From Gemmataceae bacterium (GTDB lineage: Bacteria > Planctomycetota > Planctomycetia > Gemmatales > Gemmataceae): a stretch of 41,249 bases of DNA. Position numbers and translations under genes: made by a program. This document shows positions 8,259 to 16,128 of the stretch, piece after piece. The DNA lies in contig JADLBT010000297.1 in assembly GCA_020847555.1 (NCBI GenBank), positions 1 through 41,249 of the forward strand. The letters are read 5' to 3'. Under the pieces are notes generated by a model. That model ran no database searches and had not been told where the DNA came from. It saw only the letters and a list, made by a program, of their open reading frames with translations. Within the stretch, counting starts at the first letter, position 1, and each line of letters starts with the position of its first letter.

Positions 8259-8858
8259 ATGAGGAGTCTGCGCGGGAGCGGACTGGTGTTGGGCGTCCTG
8301 GGGATGCTCGCGCTGATCGGAGGCGGCTGGCTGTCCGCCGGCGGTCAGGAGGGACCGAAGGTGGGCGACAAGGCGCCCGCGTTCGCGAGCACGGACGAGC
8401 AGGGCAAGGCGTGGAAGTCGAGCGATTACGTCGGTAGGAAGATCGTGGTGCTGTACTTCTATCCGGCCGATTTCACCGGCGGTTGCACCAAGCAGGCCTG
8501 CGGTTTCCGCGACGATATCGAGAAATTGCAGGACAAGGGCGTCGCAGTCGTCGGCATCAGCGGTGACAGCCCCGTGACGCACTCGCTGTTCAAGGCGCAC
8601 CACAAGCTGCCGTTCACGTTGCTGGCCGATGAGAAGGGCGAGGTCGCCCAGAAGTTCGGCGTGCCGGTCAAGGCGGGCGGCAAGTCGCCGACGATCAACG
8701 CCAGGGGCGAGAAGGGCACTGCCCCGCGCGGCGTGACGATCCAGCGGTACACGGTCGTGATCGACCGTGGCGGGAACATCGCGGCCAGGTACAAGGTCGG
8801 CGATGCCAGCGGCGACAGCAAGAAGATCCTGGAGACCGTCGAGAGGCTGAAGAAGTAA
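8259..8858 (+). CDS. Exported Bcp/PrxQ-type peroxiredoxin
   Basis: A 199-residue AhpC/TSA-fold protein that reduces peroxides with a reactive cysteine. The motif TGGCTKQACGFRDD holds the peroxidatic Cys76 and, five residues later, Cys81, the spacing of the resolving cysteine in atypical 2-Cys Bcp enzymes. The family usually has TPGCT; here Pro is replaced by Gly. A hydrophobic N terminus (residues 8-27) is a probable signal peptide or membrane anchor, so it should act outside the cytoplasm. AAGGGGG lies upstream of ATG 8259. A loop near 139-165 is longer than in E. coli Bcp. The 153 nt before the gene hold only an imperfect palindrome at about 8133-8182. Confidence 0.92.
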   Translation: MRSLRGSGLVLGVLGMLALIGGGWLSAGGQEGPKVGDKAPAFASTDEQGKAWKSSDYVGRKIVVLYFYPADFTGGCTKQACGFRDDIEKLQDKGVAVVGISGDSPVTHSLFKAHHKLPFTLLADEKGEVAQKFGVPVKAGGKSPTINARGEKGTAPRGVTIQRYTVVIDRGGNIAARYKVGDASGDSKKILETVERLKK

Positions 8859-9008
8859 CGGCCCCATCGGCGGCGACCGTTCCGACAGGCCGCGCCGGCA
8901 CCTGCCTGCGCGGCCTCCTCTTCGAGTCCATCATGCCTATCCCAGTCTGCCCGGTCTGGCCCGCATGGGCAGAACCAGGGGGTGGCTGCGACCCGAAGCT
9001 AACGACTA

Positions 9009-9108
9009 CCAGACAAGGCCCGAGGGTGCCGACGAGCCGCAAGCGTCAGCGACGGTCCGCTCAAGGCTCTCGTCGCTGGCGCTTGCGGTTCGTCGGCGCC
9101 TGGTCTGG
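9009..9108. repeat. Inverted repeat family B, copy 2
   Basis: Outer arms CCAGACAAGGC / GCCTGGTCTGG pair 10 of 11. Inner arms at 9028-9053 and 9072-9097 pair over 26 bp with about two mismatches. Same design and left flank as the copy at 3992-4086. Confidence 0.87.
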
Positions 9109-9205
9109 CAGCCTCCAGCCTGCTCTTCTCTCCTGGTCGGCACAATCCAAATACCCTGCGCCGCCTCCCCCGGCGCCGCCCCGTACCACCCGCCTATCGG
9201 GACAG

Positions 9206-9244
9206 TTTACCCTGGACAGCCCGCCACGGCGTCTCGTTAAATAG
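9206..9244 (+). promoter_or_regulatory. Promoter-like motif shared with the FHA gene, copy 1
   Basis: TTTAC (9206-9210), TGGACAG (9213-9219) and TTAAATAG (9237-9244), 112 nt before ATG 9356. TGGACA and TTAAAT are 18 nt apart, a workable -35/-10 pair. The same words with the same 24-nt offset recur at 13101 and 13125. Confidence 0.5.
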
Positions 9245-9355
9245 TACCGGCCCTTCCCCGCCCTCCCGGCGGGCTCTCGTGCGGCCGCGGCCGGAAGTAA
9301 CCTCTCGCGCTCGCGCCCCTCTCCCATCTGCGGGCCATGAGCCGAGGAGGACGTT

Positions 9356-12300
9356 ATGGCGATCACCTGCACCCACTGCTCGCATGTCAATCCCGCGGAC
9401 GCCGCCTACTGCTACTTCGACGGCAGCGCCCTCAACGCCCACGCCACCGATGTCGGCCCCGTCAACGTCGGCTCGGCCCGCTTCGCGTCCGCGTTCGTCT
9501 TTCCGTCGGGCCGCAGCTGCGCCAGCTTCGACCAGCTCGCCTGCGCCTGCCACGAGGAGTGGGCCGCCGCCCGCGACCTGCTGCGCGGCGGGCTGCTGGA
9601 GCAGTTCCTCGGCAGCCTGGGACGGCTGGATCTCGCGGTCGCCGCGCGCGACGCCGCCGCCTTCCCCGACACCGACCGTGCCCTCGACCAGTTCCTCGAC
9701 CGCCTGCCCACGCAGGCTCTCTCGTCGCCGCAGCTGCGCGTCGAGCCGGCCGAGATCGACCTGGGCACCCTCACCGCCGGCGCCGACCACCACTTCGAGC
9801 TGCACCTGGCCAACGGCGGGATGCGCCTGCTCTGCGGGGCCGTCGTCTCGGATTGCAAGTGGCTCACGCTCGGCGACGCGCCGGGCCACGCCCAGAAGTT
9901 GTTCCAGGTAAGCCGGGACGGGACGGTTGTCGTCAACGTCCGCGCCCAGCACCTGCGCGCCGGGCGCCCGCAGGAAGGGCGGTTGATCGTTGAGTCTAAC
10001 GGCGGCCGCGTTGAGGTGAAGGTCCGCGCTCTGGTGCTGGCGAGGCCGTTCCCGGAAGGCGTGCTGGCTGGCGCGACTACCCCGCGCCAGCTCGCCGAGA
10101 AGGCGCGCGAGGCGCCGAGGGAGGCGGCGCGGTTGTTCCAGAGCGGCGCGGTCGAACTCTGGTACACTGCCAACGGCTGGGCGTACCCGGTGCAGGGGGA
10201 GCGGGCAGCGGGGTTGGGGGCCGTGCAGCAGTTCTTCGAGGCGCTCGGCCTGGCGAGGGCGCCGCGGGTCGAGCTGAGCGACCCGGTCGTCAGCCTGCGC
10301 GGTCGGCCCGGCGAGACGCTGCGGCAGGCACTCCAGGTACGCGCCACCGAGAAGCGGCCGGTCTACGCGAGCGCGTCCAGCGACCAGGGCTGGCTCAACG
10401 TCGGGCCGGTGCAGACGGTCGGGTCGGTCGCGACCATCCCGCTGGAGGTCAGCCCAGTGCCGGCCGAGTCAGGGCAGGTGTTACAGGCGCGCGTGCGCGT
10501 CACCGCCAACGGCGGACAGGTCTTCGTCGTGCCGGTGTCGCTGGCCGTCGGCCCGGCGGGCGCGGCGGCGCCGGCCGTCACGATGATTCCGGTGGACACC
10601 GGCATCGACGCCACCCCGAAGCGCAAGACGAAGCCCGTCCTCGCCGGCGCGGCCCCGCCCCGCAAGCCCGGGCGCGGCCGCCATGAAGACGACGAGGAGG
10701 CGGGCGGTTCCTCCTCTCGCCTGCTGCTGGTCGGAGGTGGAGTGCTCGTGCTGCTGCTCCTGCTCGGCGGCGGGCTGGCGCTGACCCTGTCGGGCGGCCC
10801 GGATCGGGTGGCGGTGGCCGTCAAGGACGAGCCGGAGGAGCAGCAGCCGGCGAAGGGGCCGCTGACCTTCAAGGTGGTGGAGCAGGACGAGCCCGAGGAG
10901 ATCCTTCGCACCGCGCTGCCGGTCAAGCATCACATCCAGGACGAGCCGGAGGAACGCACCAGGCCCGCAGCCCCGCAGCCGGTCAAGGTGGAGATCCGCG
11001 ATGACACGCCCGAGGGCGCACCGGGGGCCGCCGCAGTTCTGGCGCCCGTGGACCGGGTGCCGCGCGTCGTCTACGCCTACGGTCCGAATGCCCGCTTCGG
11101 CGTGACCGCCACGCAGACCGGCAAGCGGCTGACCTACGGGGCCAACGGCAACACGAACAATACTGTCGTGCGCGTCGCCGGCCGCGATGTCGGCTTCGGG
11201 GCCGCTCCGGGCCGGTGGATCGAGCGCAACACCAGCCTGCCGTTCGACCGCACCGGGAACAGCCAGCGCGGCTCGCGCTGGACGTGGGCGGCCGGCAAGT
11301 TGACCGTCACCCAGATCCTCGACGTCATCCCCAGCACCCAGCCGGTCGAGGTCGCGCCCGGCCAGTTCCGGCGGCTGATGGACACGGTCCGGGTGCGCTA
11401 CGTCGTCGAGAACCGGGAGAACCGAACCTGGCCGGTCGGGCTGCGCGTCCAGGTGGACACGCTCATCGGCGGCAACGACGGCGTGCCGTTCGCCGTGCCG
11501 GGGCTCGGCATGGTCGGCGGGTTCGCCGACTTCCCGCGTCAGGGGCCGATCCCCGACTTCATCCAGGCGCTGGAGATCCCGAACCTGCGCAACCCCGGCA
11601 CGGTCGCCCACATGACGCTCAAGCTGCCCGGCCTGGAGCCGCCTGCCCGCGTGCTGCTGACCCACTGGCCGGGCGGCAACAACAACGCCTGGGCTCTCCC
11701 GATCGCGCCGCTGGGGGGCGACTCCGCGGTGGTCCTCTACTGGAACGAGAAACCGCTCGCCCCCGGCAAGAAGCGCGAGTTCGGGTTTGCCTACGGGCTC
11801 GGGACCGTGGCGAGCAGCGAGCCAGCCGGCAAGCTCGGCGTCACCCTGGGCGGGTCGTTCGAGCCGGGCGAGCAGTTCACCATCACCGCCTACGTCCAGA
11901 ACCCGACGCGCGGCCAGACGCTGACGCTCGACCTGCCGAAGGGACTCGAGCGCGTCGAGGGCGACCAGACGATGCCCGTCCCGCCCGCGGCCGGCGGCAA
12001 GGACCAGACCAGCCTCGTCACATGGAAGGCGAAGGTGCTGGAGACCGGCGTGTTCCCGCTGCGGGTCCACTCGAACAATGGCCTGTCGCAGAGCAAGACG
12101 ATCACCATCGCCCGCCCCGACGCGCCGACGAGCGGCCGGCTCCTCGTCGAACTCGACGGCGGGTTCGAGCCGGGGCAGGTCTTCGCGGTCCGCGGCACCG
12201 TCATCGCGCCGACGGCCGGGCAGACGCTCACCCTCAAGCTGCCCGCCGGGCTGGACCGAGTCGAGGGCGACGCAACCCAGACGGTTCCGGCGCCAGGGGG

Positions 12301-13057
12301 CGACACGGACGGCGCCAGTACAGTAACATGGAAGGTGCGCGTCGGCACGCCGGGCAAGTTCCCGGTCCGCGTCGAGTCGAGTACCGGCGTCGCCCGGACA
12401 AAGACGCTCACCATCGTCCGGCCCGACGTGGGGGCCGGACGCTTCCGGCTGGCGCTGGTCGGCGACTTCAGTCCCGGCAAGGAGTTCGCGGTCCGCGCCG
12501 AGGTGTCCGAGCCGGTTGAGGGGCAGACGTTGCGGCTGGAGCTGCCGGCTGGGCTGACGCGGACCGAGGGGGCGGAGGTGCAGCAGGTGGCGCCGGCGCC
12601 GCCGGGCGCCTTCAGCCCGGTCCGGTGGAAGGTGAAGGTGGGGCAGGCGGGCAAATACCCGCTGCGCGTCGCGTCGAGTACGGGCGTGGTCCAGAAGAAA
12701 ACGCTGACGATCGAGCGGCCCGACGACACCGCCGGCCGGTTCGCGCTGGAACTGTCCGGCGCAATCGCCCCGGGCAAGGAGTTCACCCTGACGGCGAAGG
12801 TGAACAATCCCGTGGCTGGACAGCGGCTCACGCTGTCGCTGTCCAGGGAGTTGCAGCTGGCGGCGGACGAGTTGACGCAGGAGGTGCCTTCGTTCCCGGC
12901 CGGCGTTCAGGGGACGAGCCTCGTCCACTGGCGGCTGCGCGTCCTGGACAGGGGGACACTGCGACTGCGCGTCGCGTCCACGACCGGAGTGGCCCGGACC
13001 AAGACGCTGGCGATCACCGAGGTGGCGGGCGACGGGGGGCAAATATTCGGGCGGTGA
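9356..13057 (+). CDS. Large zinc-ribbon membrane protein with four tandem ectodomain repeats
   Basis: A 1233-residue protein of unknown function, set by GAGGAGG six bases before ATG 9356. In order: a zinc ribbon (CTHCSHVNPADAAYCYFDG, residues 5-23, with the last ligand replaced by Asp); two beta-rich segments resembling BACON/Hydin-type Ig modules (about 115-230 and 310-400) flanking a helical piece with AVELWYTANGWAYPV; a basic stretch; one membrane helix (456-478); an acidic linker with DEPEE three times at about 20-residue intervals (491-555); a beta-sandwich-like domain (about 560-820); and four consecutive repeats of about 100 residues (825-926, 927-1027, 1028-1126, 1127-1233). The repeats share PG.(E/Q)F, GQ.L.L.LP.GL, V.WK..V and KTLTI. 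The positive charges before the helix predict an N-in, C-out topology. It heads the FHA-kinase-phosphatase cluster, which suggests a sensor or scaffold role (inference). Confidence 0.85.
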   Translation: MAITCTHCSHVNPADAAYCYFDGSALNAHATDVGPVNVGSARFASAFVFPSGRSCASFDQLACACHEEWAAARDLLRGGLLEQFLGSLGRLDLAVAARDAAAFPDTDRALDQFLDRLPTQALSSPQLRVEPAEIDLGTLTAGADHHFELHLANGGMRLLCGAVVSDCKWLTLGDAPGHAQKLFQVSRDGTVVVNVRAQHLRAGRPQEGRLIVESNGGRVEVKVRALVLARPFPEGVLAGATTPRQLAEKAREAPREAARLFQSGAVELWYTANGWAYPVQGERAAGLGAVQQFFEALGLARAPRVELSDPVVSLRGRPGETLRQALQVRATEKRPVYASASSDQGWLNVGPVQTVGSVATIPLEVSPVPAESGQVLQARVRVTANGGQVFVVPVSLAVGPAGAAAPAVTMIPVDTGIDATPKRKTKPVLAGAAPPRKPGRGRHEDDEEAGGSSSRLLLVGGGVLVLLLLLGGGLALTLSGGPDRVAVAVKDEPEEQQPAKGPLTFKVVEQDEPEEILRTALPVKHHIQDEPEERTRPAAPQPVKVEIRDDTPEGAPGAAAVLAPVDRVPRVVYAYGPNARFGVTATQTGKRLTYGANGNTNNTVVRVAGRDVGFGAAPGRWIERNTSLPFDRTGNSQRGSRWTWAAGKLTVTQILDVIPSTQPVEVAPGQFRRLMDTVRVRYVVENRENRTWPVGLRVQVDTLIGGNDGVPFAVPGLGMVGGFADFPRQGPIPDFIQALEIPNLRNPGTVAHMTLKLPGLEPPARVLLTHWPGGNNNAWALPIAPLGGDSAVVLYWNEKPLAPGKKREFGFAYGLGTVASSEPAGKLGVTLGGSFEPGEQFTITAYVQNPTRGQTLTLDLPKGLERVEGDQTMPVPPAAGGKDQTSLVTWKAKVLETGVFPLRVHSNNGLSQSKTITIARPDAPTSGRLLVELDGGFEPGQVFAVRGTVIAPTAGQTLTLKLPAGLDRVEGDATQTVPAPGGDTDGASTVTWKVRVGTPGKFPVRVESSTGVARTKTLTIVRPDVGAGRFRLALVGDFSPGKEFAVRAEVSEPVEGQTLRLELPAGLTRTEGAEVQQVAPAPPGAFSPVRWKVKVGQAGKYPLRVASSTGVVQKKTLTIERPDDTAGRFALELSGAIAPGKEFTLTAKVNNPVAGQRLTLSLSRELQLAADELTQEVPSFPAGVQGTSLVHWRLRVLDRGTLRLRVASTTGVARTKTLAITEVAGDGGQIFGR
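11828..13057 (+). repeat. Four tandem protein-coding repeats of about 100 codons
   Basis: Units begin at 11828, 12134, 12437 and 12734, each opening with G-(K/R)-(L/F). Units 2 and 3 are the most alike; unit 4 is the most diverged and loses the LP.GL motif (it reads LSRELQ). They look like Ig-like or CARDB-like beta domains. Confidence 0.85.
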
Positions 13058-13095
13058 CCGTGCCGCGATTGTCGTTTCGCCCGCGCGGCGCCGAA

Positions 13096-13132
13096 TTTAC
13101 TGGACAGGGTGTGCGGCGGCCCCTTTTAATAG
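13096..13132 (+). promoter_or_regulatory. Promoter-like motif shared with the 1233-residue gene, copy 2
   Basis: TTTAC (13096-13100), TGGACAG (13101-13107) and TTTAATAG (13125-13132), 57 nt before ATG 13190. The start-to-start offset between TGGACAG and the AT-rich box is 24 nt, exactly as in the copy at 9213-9244. Confidence 0.5.
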
Positions 13133-13189
13133 GGTGAATAGTCTCCGCGGCAGAGGCTATCACCGCCGGGAGAAGGTTGAGGGACGTCG

Positions 13190-14119
13190 ATGTCCTTTCG
13201 TTTATTCATCTGGTACTGTGCGCTATGCGGCGGATGGGCAGCCTTCATCGGGTGGGCTCTCGGCCGGATGGCCTCACCGAACGCCCTGACCAGCCCGGTC
13301 GGCAGTGCCGGCATCAAGGGCATGTGGCTCGGCATCATGATTGCCCTGGGCCTGAGTTTGGTCGATACCCTCTGGAGCCTCTCCCTCCGGCAGTTCGGGC
13401 AGATCGTTCAGCGCGTTGGCGTGGCTATCCTCGTCGGGTGCGTTGGCGGCCTCCTCGGCGGCATCATCGGGCAGGCGCTATACGGCTATTCCCGGATCTT
13501 TTTCGTCTTCGGCTGGACCCTGACCGGCCTTCTCGTCGGCACCTCGATCGGCGTTTACGAGGTGCTTTCCAGCGTGGTCCGGCAGCAGGACGTCGCGGGC
13601 GCGCGCAAGAAGCTGATCAAGGGACTCGTTGGCGGGACCGTGGGCGGCGTCCTCGGGGGCATCCTGGCAATGCTCCTCGGCGGTGCTCTTCCCGTTCTCC
13701 TCAAGGCGAAGGATCCGGACCTGTTGTGGAGCCCGACCTCGTGGGGATTCGTCGCCCTGGGGATGTGCATCGGGCTGCTGATCGGGCTGGCCCAGGTCAT
13801 GCTCAAGGAAGCCTGGCTGCGGATCGAGCAGGGGCGCCGGGTTGGCCGCGAGATGATCGTCGGCAAGGACCAAATCACGATCGGCCGGGCCGAGTCGTGC
13901 GACCTGGGGCTGTTCGGGGACAACCAGATCGAGAAGCTGCACGCCCGGATTGTCCAGCAGGGCAATCGCTACTTCGTCGAAGATACGGGCTCGTCGGGCG
14001 GGACGTACGTCAACGAGCAGCGCATCTTCGGCCCGACGCCGCTGCAATCGGGCGACAAGATCCGGGTGGGCGGCCACGTCCTGAGCTTCGGCGAGCGCCA
14101 GAAACGCTCGAACGGCTAG
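13190..14119 (+). CDS. Polytopic membrane protein with C-terminal FHA domain
   Basis: A 309-residue protein with about six Gly-rich membrane helices in residues 1-210, then a cytoplasmic FHA domain (about 220-305). FHA domains bind phosphothreonine peptides and usually read out Ser/Thr kinase activity. The motifs IGR (R233), H251 and GTYVN (N275) are kept. The serine of the usual SxxH motif is replaced by Glu248 (EKLH), which should weaken normal phosphate contact. The start at ATG 13190 has a GAGG-type site upstream. The gene is followed by a kinase and a pseudokinase-PP2C gene and shares a promoter-like motif with the preceding gene, so it is probably the membrane readout or docking part of that system (inference). 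Confidence 0.88.
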   Translation: MSFRLFIWYCALCGGWAAFIGWALGRMASPNALTSPVGSAGIKGMWLGIMIALGLSLVDTLWSLSLRQFGQIVQRVGVAILVGCVGGLLGGIIGQALYGYSRIFFVFGWTLTGLLVGTSIGVYEVLSSVVRQQDVAGARKKLIKGLVGGTVGGVLGGILAMLLGGALPVLLKAKDPDLLWSPTSWGFVALGMCIGLLIGLAQVMLKEAWLRIEQGRRVGREMIVGKDQITIGRAESCDLGLFGDNQIEKLHARIVQQGNRYFVEDTGSSGGTYVNEQRIFGPTPLQSGDKIRVGGHVLSFGERQKRSNG

Positions 14120-14137
14120 CCTTGAACAGGTTCAAGG
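14120..14137. promoter_or_regulatory. Perfect palindrome after the FHA gene
   Basis: CCTTGAAC-AG-GTTCAAGG, an 8-bp perfect inverted repeat directly after the stop codon. It could be an operator for the kinase gene or a small hairpin; nothing else identifies it. Confidence 0.4.
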
Positions 14138-14162
14138 AGGATGGTACGCAACAGGTTCTTGT

Positions 14163-14233
14163 AAAGCCCACGGGTGGCGTCCCGTGGGCCAGGTTCCTGA
14201 CGCTTCGCCCACGGGACGCCACCTGTGGGCTTT
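14163..14233. repeat. Inverted repeat family A, copy 2
   Basis: Arms of 27 bp at 14163-14189 and 14207-14233, starting AAAGCCCACGGGTGGCGTCC and pairing with a single mismatch, separated by 17 nt. It lies between the FHA and kinase genes. Confidence 0.9.
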
Positions 14234-14239
14234 GCAGAC

Positions 14240-14268
14240 CCTTCCCCCCACCAGGGGGAGGGGGAAGG
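14240..14268. repeat. C/G-rich hairpin
   Basis: CCTTCCCCC (14240-14248) pairs perfectly with GGGGGAAGG (14260-14268). It directly follows inverted repeat A copy 2 and belongs to the same class as the hairpins at 454 and 24307. Confidence 0.65.
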
Positions 14269-14387
14269 CCCGAACGATCCGGCAAGCGGAGGGTGCGCCC
14301 CCTCCCTGCTCACCAGCCCTGTAACGAACGCCCCCTGCGAGGACACCAGACGACGGCGCAGGCCGCGCAACTTTGAAGAAGGTAACC

Positions 14388-15827
14388 ATGCCGCAAGTCA
14401 TTCGCTGTCCGAACGCGAGATGTCAGCAGACGATGCAGGTGCCCGATAACGCGGCCGGCAAGGGCGTCCGCTGTCCGAAGTGTCAGACTCCGTTCACCGT
14501 CCCGCCGCCCGAACTCGTCGGTGCTGCCAGCGCTTCCGGTCGTGGCGTGGCGGCAGCTGCTGCGGCCGCCGGTCCCGGCTCGCGGCCGTCCGTCAACCTG
14601 CCGCCGGTTCCGTCCGCGCCGGCCCCCGGCGCCGGAGACACGACCTGCCCGTCGTGCGGGTCGCAGCTGCTGCCCGGCGCCATCGCGTGCATGGACTGCG
14701 GGTTCCTCCTGCAGGGCGACCAGTCCACCGCCGAGCCGGAAACGCCGCCCGCCCTCTGCACCAACCCGGCGTGCGGTGTCGCCAACCCGCCCGGCGAGCG
14801 CAACTGCCAGCGCTGCGGCACCCCCCTGCCGGTGGCCGCCGGAACGATGATCCACGGCCGCTATCGCCTGGACAAACTCCTCGCGATGGGCGGGTTCGGC
14901 GCCGTCTACAAGGCGACCGATACCAAGACGAACCGTGAGGTCGCGATCAAGGACATGATCAGCGGCGACCCGCAGGAGTTCGCCATCCGCCTCAACTTCT
15001 TCCGTCGCGAGGCCGACATCCTCAAGATGCTCGAGCCGGTTCCAATCGTCCCGCGCGTCTTCGACTTCATCCACCAGGGGCAGACGGCCCATCTGGTGAT
15101 CGAGTTCATCCGCGGCACCGACCTGCTCAAGCTGATGGAGTCGCGCAACAACCAGGCGTTCCCGATCCCGCTCGTCATCGAGTGGGCCAAGGCGATCTGC
15201 GACGTCCTGGAACACATGCATCGCCAGTCGCCGCCGCTGATCCACCGCGACCTGAAGCCGGACAACATCATGCTCCTGGAGGACCAGCGGTCGATCAAGA
15301 TGATCGACTTCGGGACGGCCCGCGATCTGGGCAAGACGGTCAAGGAGCGCATGGCCGGCAAGACGCGCGTCTACACCGAGGGGTACGCCCCGCCCGAGCA
15401 GATCGTTGGCAAGCCGGAGCCGCGCAGCGACCTGTTTGCCCTGGCCGCCACCCTCTACCACCTGGCGACCGGCAAGGCGCCCGAGGGGTTCTACACGGCC
15501 AAGGAACTGGAGCAGCAACTCGGCGACCCGGCGTCGCCGCTGCCGCAGCAGTTCCGGTGGTTCTTCGAGGTAATCAAGGTCAACATGGCCGAGGACGTGA
15601 ACGATCGGTACTTCTCGGCCAAGGAGATCAAGCAAGACCTGGTCCGGCAGCGCGTCACCAAGGAACAGCCGTGCCCAAAGTGCAAGACGCCGAACAAGGT
15701 GCGGACCCCGTACTGCGTCAAGTGCGCCGCCGCGCTGACCGACGTTGAGCTGCTGTGCGGCAGCTGCGGCAGGAACAACCGCATGGGCAGCCGGTTCTGC
15801 ATCTACTGCGGCAACCGGGTCCGCTAG
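14388..15827 (+). CDS. Soluble Ser/Thr protein kinase with multiple zinc ribbons
   Basis: A 479-residue Hanks-type kinase. The first 150 residues hold three zinc ribbons (CPNARC...CPKC, CPSC...CMDC and CTNPAC...CQRC). The kinase domain (about 156-425) has the Gly loop MGGFGAVYKA, VAIK, HRDLKPDN (from residue 286), DFG (307-309) and a PPE in place of APE, so it should be active. Two more zinc ribbons follow from residue 429 (CPKC...CVKC and CGSC...CIYC). No membrane helix is seen, so the protein is cytoplasmic. ATG 14388 has AAGG just upstream; a TTG at 14373 is less likely. Kinases with terminal zinc ribbons next to a PP2C recall the TerY-associated kinase/phosphatase systems, but no TerY-type vWA gene is adjacent here. 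Likely targets are its own neighbours (inference). Confidence 0.92.
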   Translation: MPQVIRCPNARCQQTMQVPDNAAGKGVRCPKCQTPFTVPPPELVGAASASGRGVAAAAAAAGPGSRPSVNLPPVPSAPAPGAGDTTCPSCGSQLLPGAIACMDCGFLLQGDQSTAEPETPPALCTNPACGVANPPGERNCQRCGTPLPVAAGTMIHGRYRLDKLLAMGGFGAVYKATDTKTNREVAIKDMISGDPQEFAIRLNFFRREADILKMLEPVPIVPRVFDFIHQGQTAHLVIEFIRGTDLLKLMESRNNQAFPIPLVIEWAKAICDVLEHMHRQSPPLIHRDLKPDNIMLLEDQRSIKMIDFGTARDLGKTVKERMAGKTRVYTEGYAPPEQIVGKPEPRSDLFALAATLYHLATGKAPEGFYTAKELEQQLGDPASPLPQQFRWFFEVIKVNMAEDVNDRYFSAKEIKQDLVRQRVTKEQPCPKCKTPNKVRTPYCVKCAAALTDVELLCGSCGRNNRMGSRFCIYCGNRVR

Positions 15828-16128
15828 AACAAATGGAAGGGTGTGAGAGGAAAGGCTCTGTCCAAAGCCCACGGGTGGCGTCTCGTGGGCGAAGCGTCGG
15901 CGACTTCGCCCACGGGACGCCATCCGTGGGCTTTGGAGAGGGCTTCTCTCACCCTCTTGCCCTTGCACCAGGAATGCTACCCCGGCGGCCCCGCCCGGCC
16001 CGGAAAGAACCCGAACCCGGACGGCGAGCCGTGGACCGCCCCTTCTTACGCCAGGGCCTCCGCCCGACCGCGTGGGAAAGATCCCTGCGGTCGCGGCCGA
16101 GCGCCCCCACCAAGGATCCCGAGTACCC
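15828..16128 (+). other. 301-nt intergenic region
   Basis: Holds inverted repeat A copy 3 (15864-15934). The remaining 190 nt before the phosphatase gene show no clear promoter, terminator or small gene. Confidence 0.6.
15864..15934. repeat. Inverted repeat family A, copy 3
   Basis: Arms at 15864-15890 and 15908-15934 (27 bp, about two mismatches), starting AAAGCCCACGGGTGGCGTCT. The arm spacing (17 nt) and total length (71 nt) are the same as in copy 2. Confidence 0.9.

Larger units (their letters stand above)
8859..9355 (+). other. 497-nt intergenic region: inverted repeat and promoter candidate
   Basis: No convincing gene. It contains inverted repeat family B copy 2 (9009-9108) and the promoter-like motif at 9206-9244 that is repeated before the FHA gene. 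Short open frames across the repeat encode the repeat-derived TSRKRQRR peptide and look spurious. Confidence 0.65.

Noticed and set aside
8933..9244. Small open frames across inverted repeat B
   Set aside because: The translation is essentially the repeat (TSRKRQRR) with no ribosome site.
10481..13042. Antisense open frame of 853 codons opposite the 1233-residue protein gene
   Set aside because: Composition is Arg/Gln/Asp/His-rich without domain motifs, and it mirrors a gene with clear repeats and a strong ribosome site. Typical by-product of GC-rich codons.
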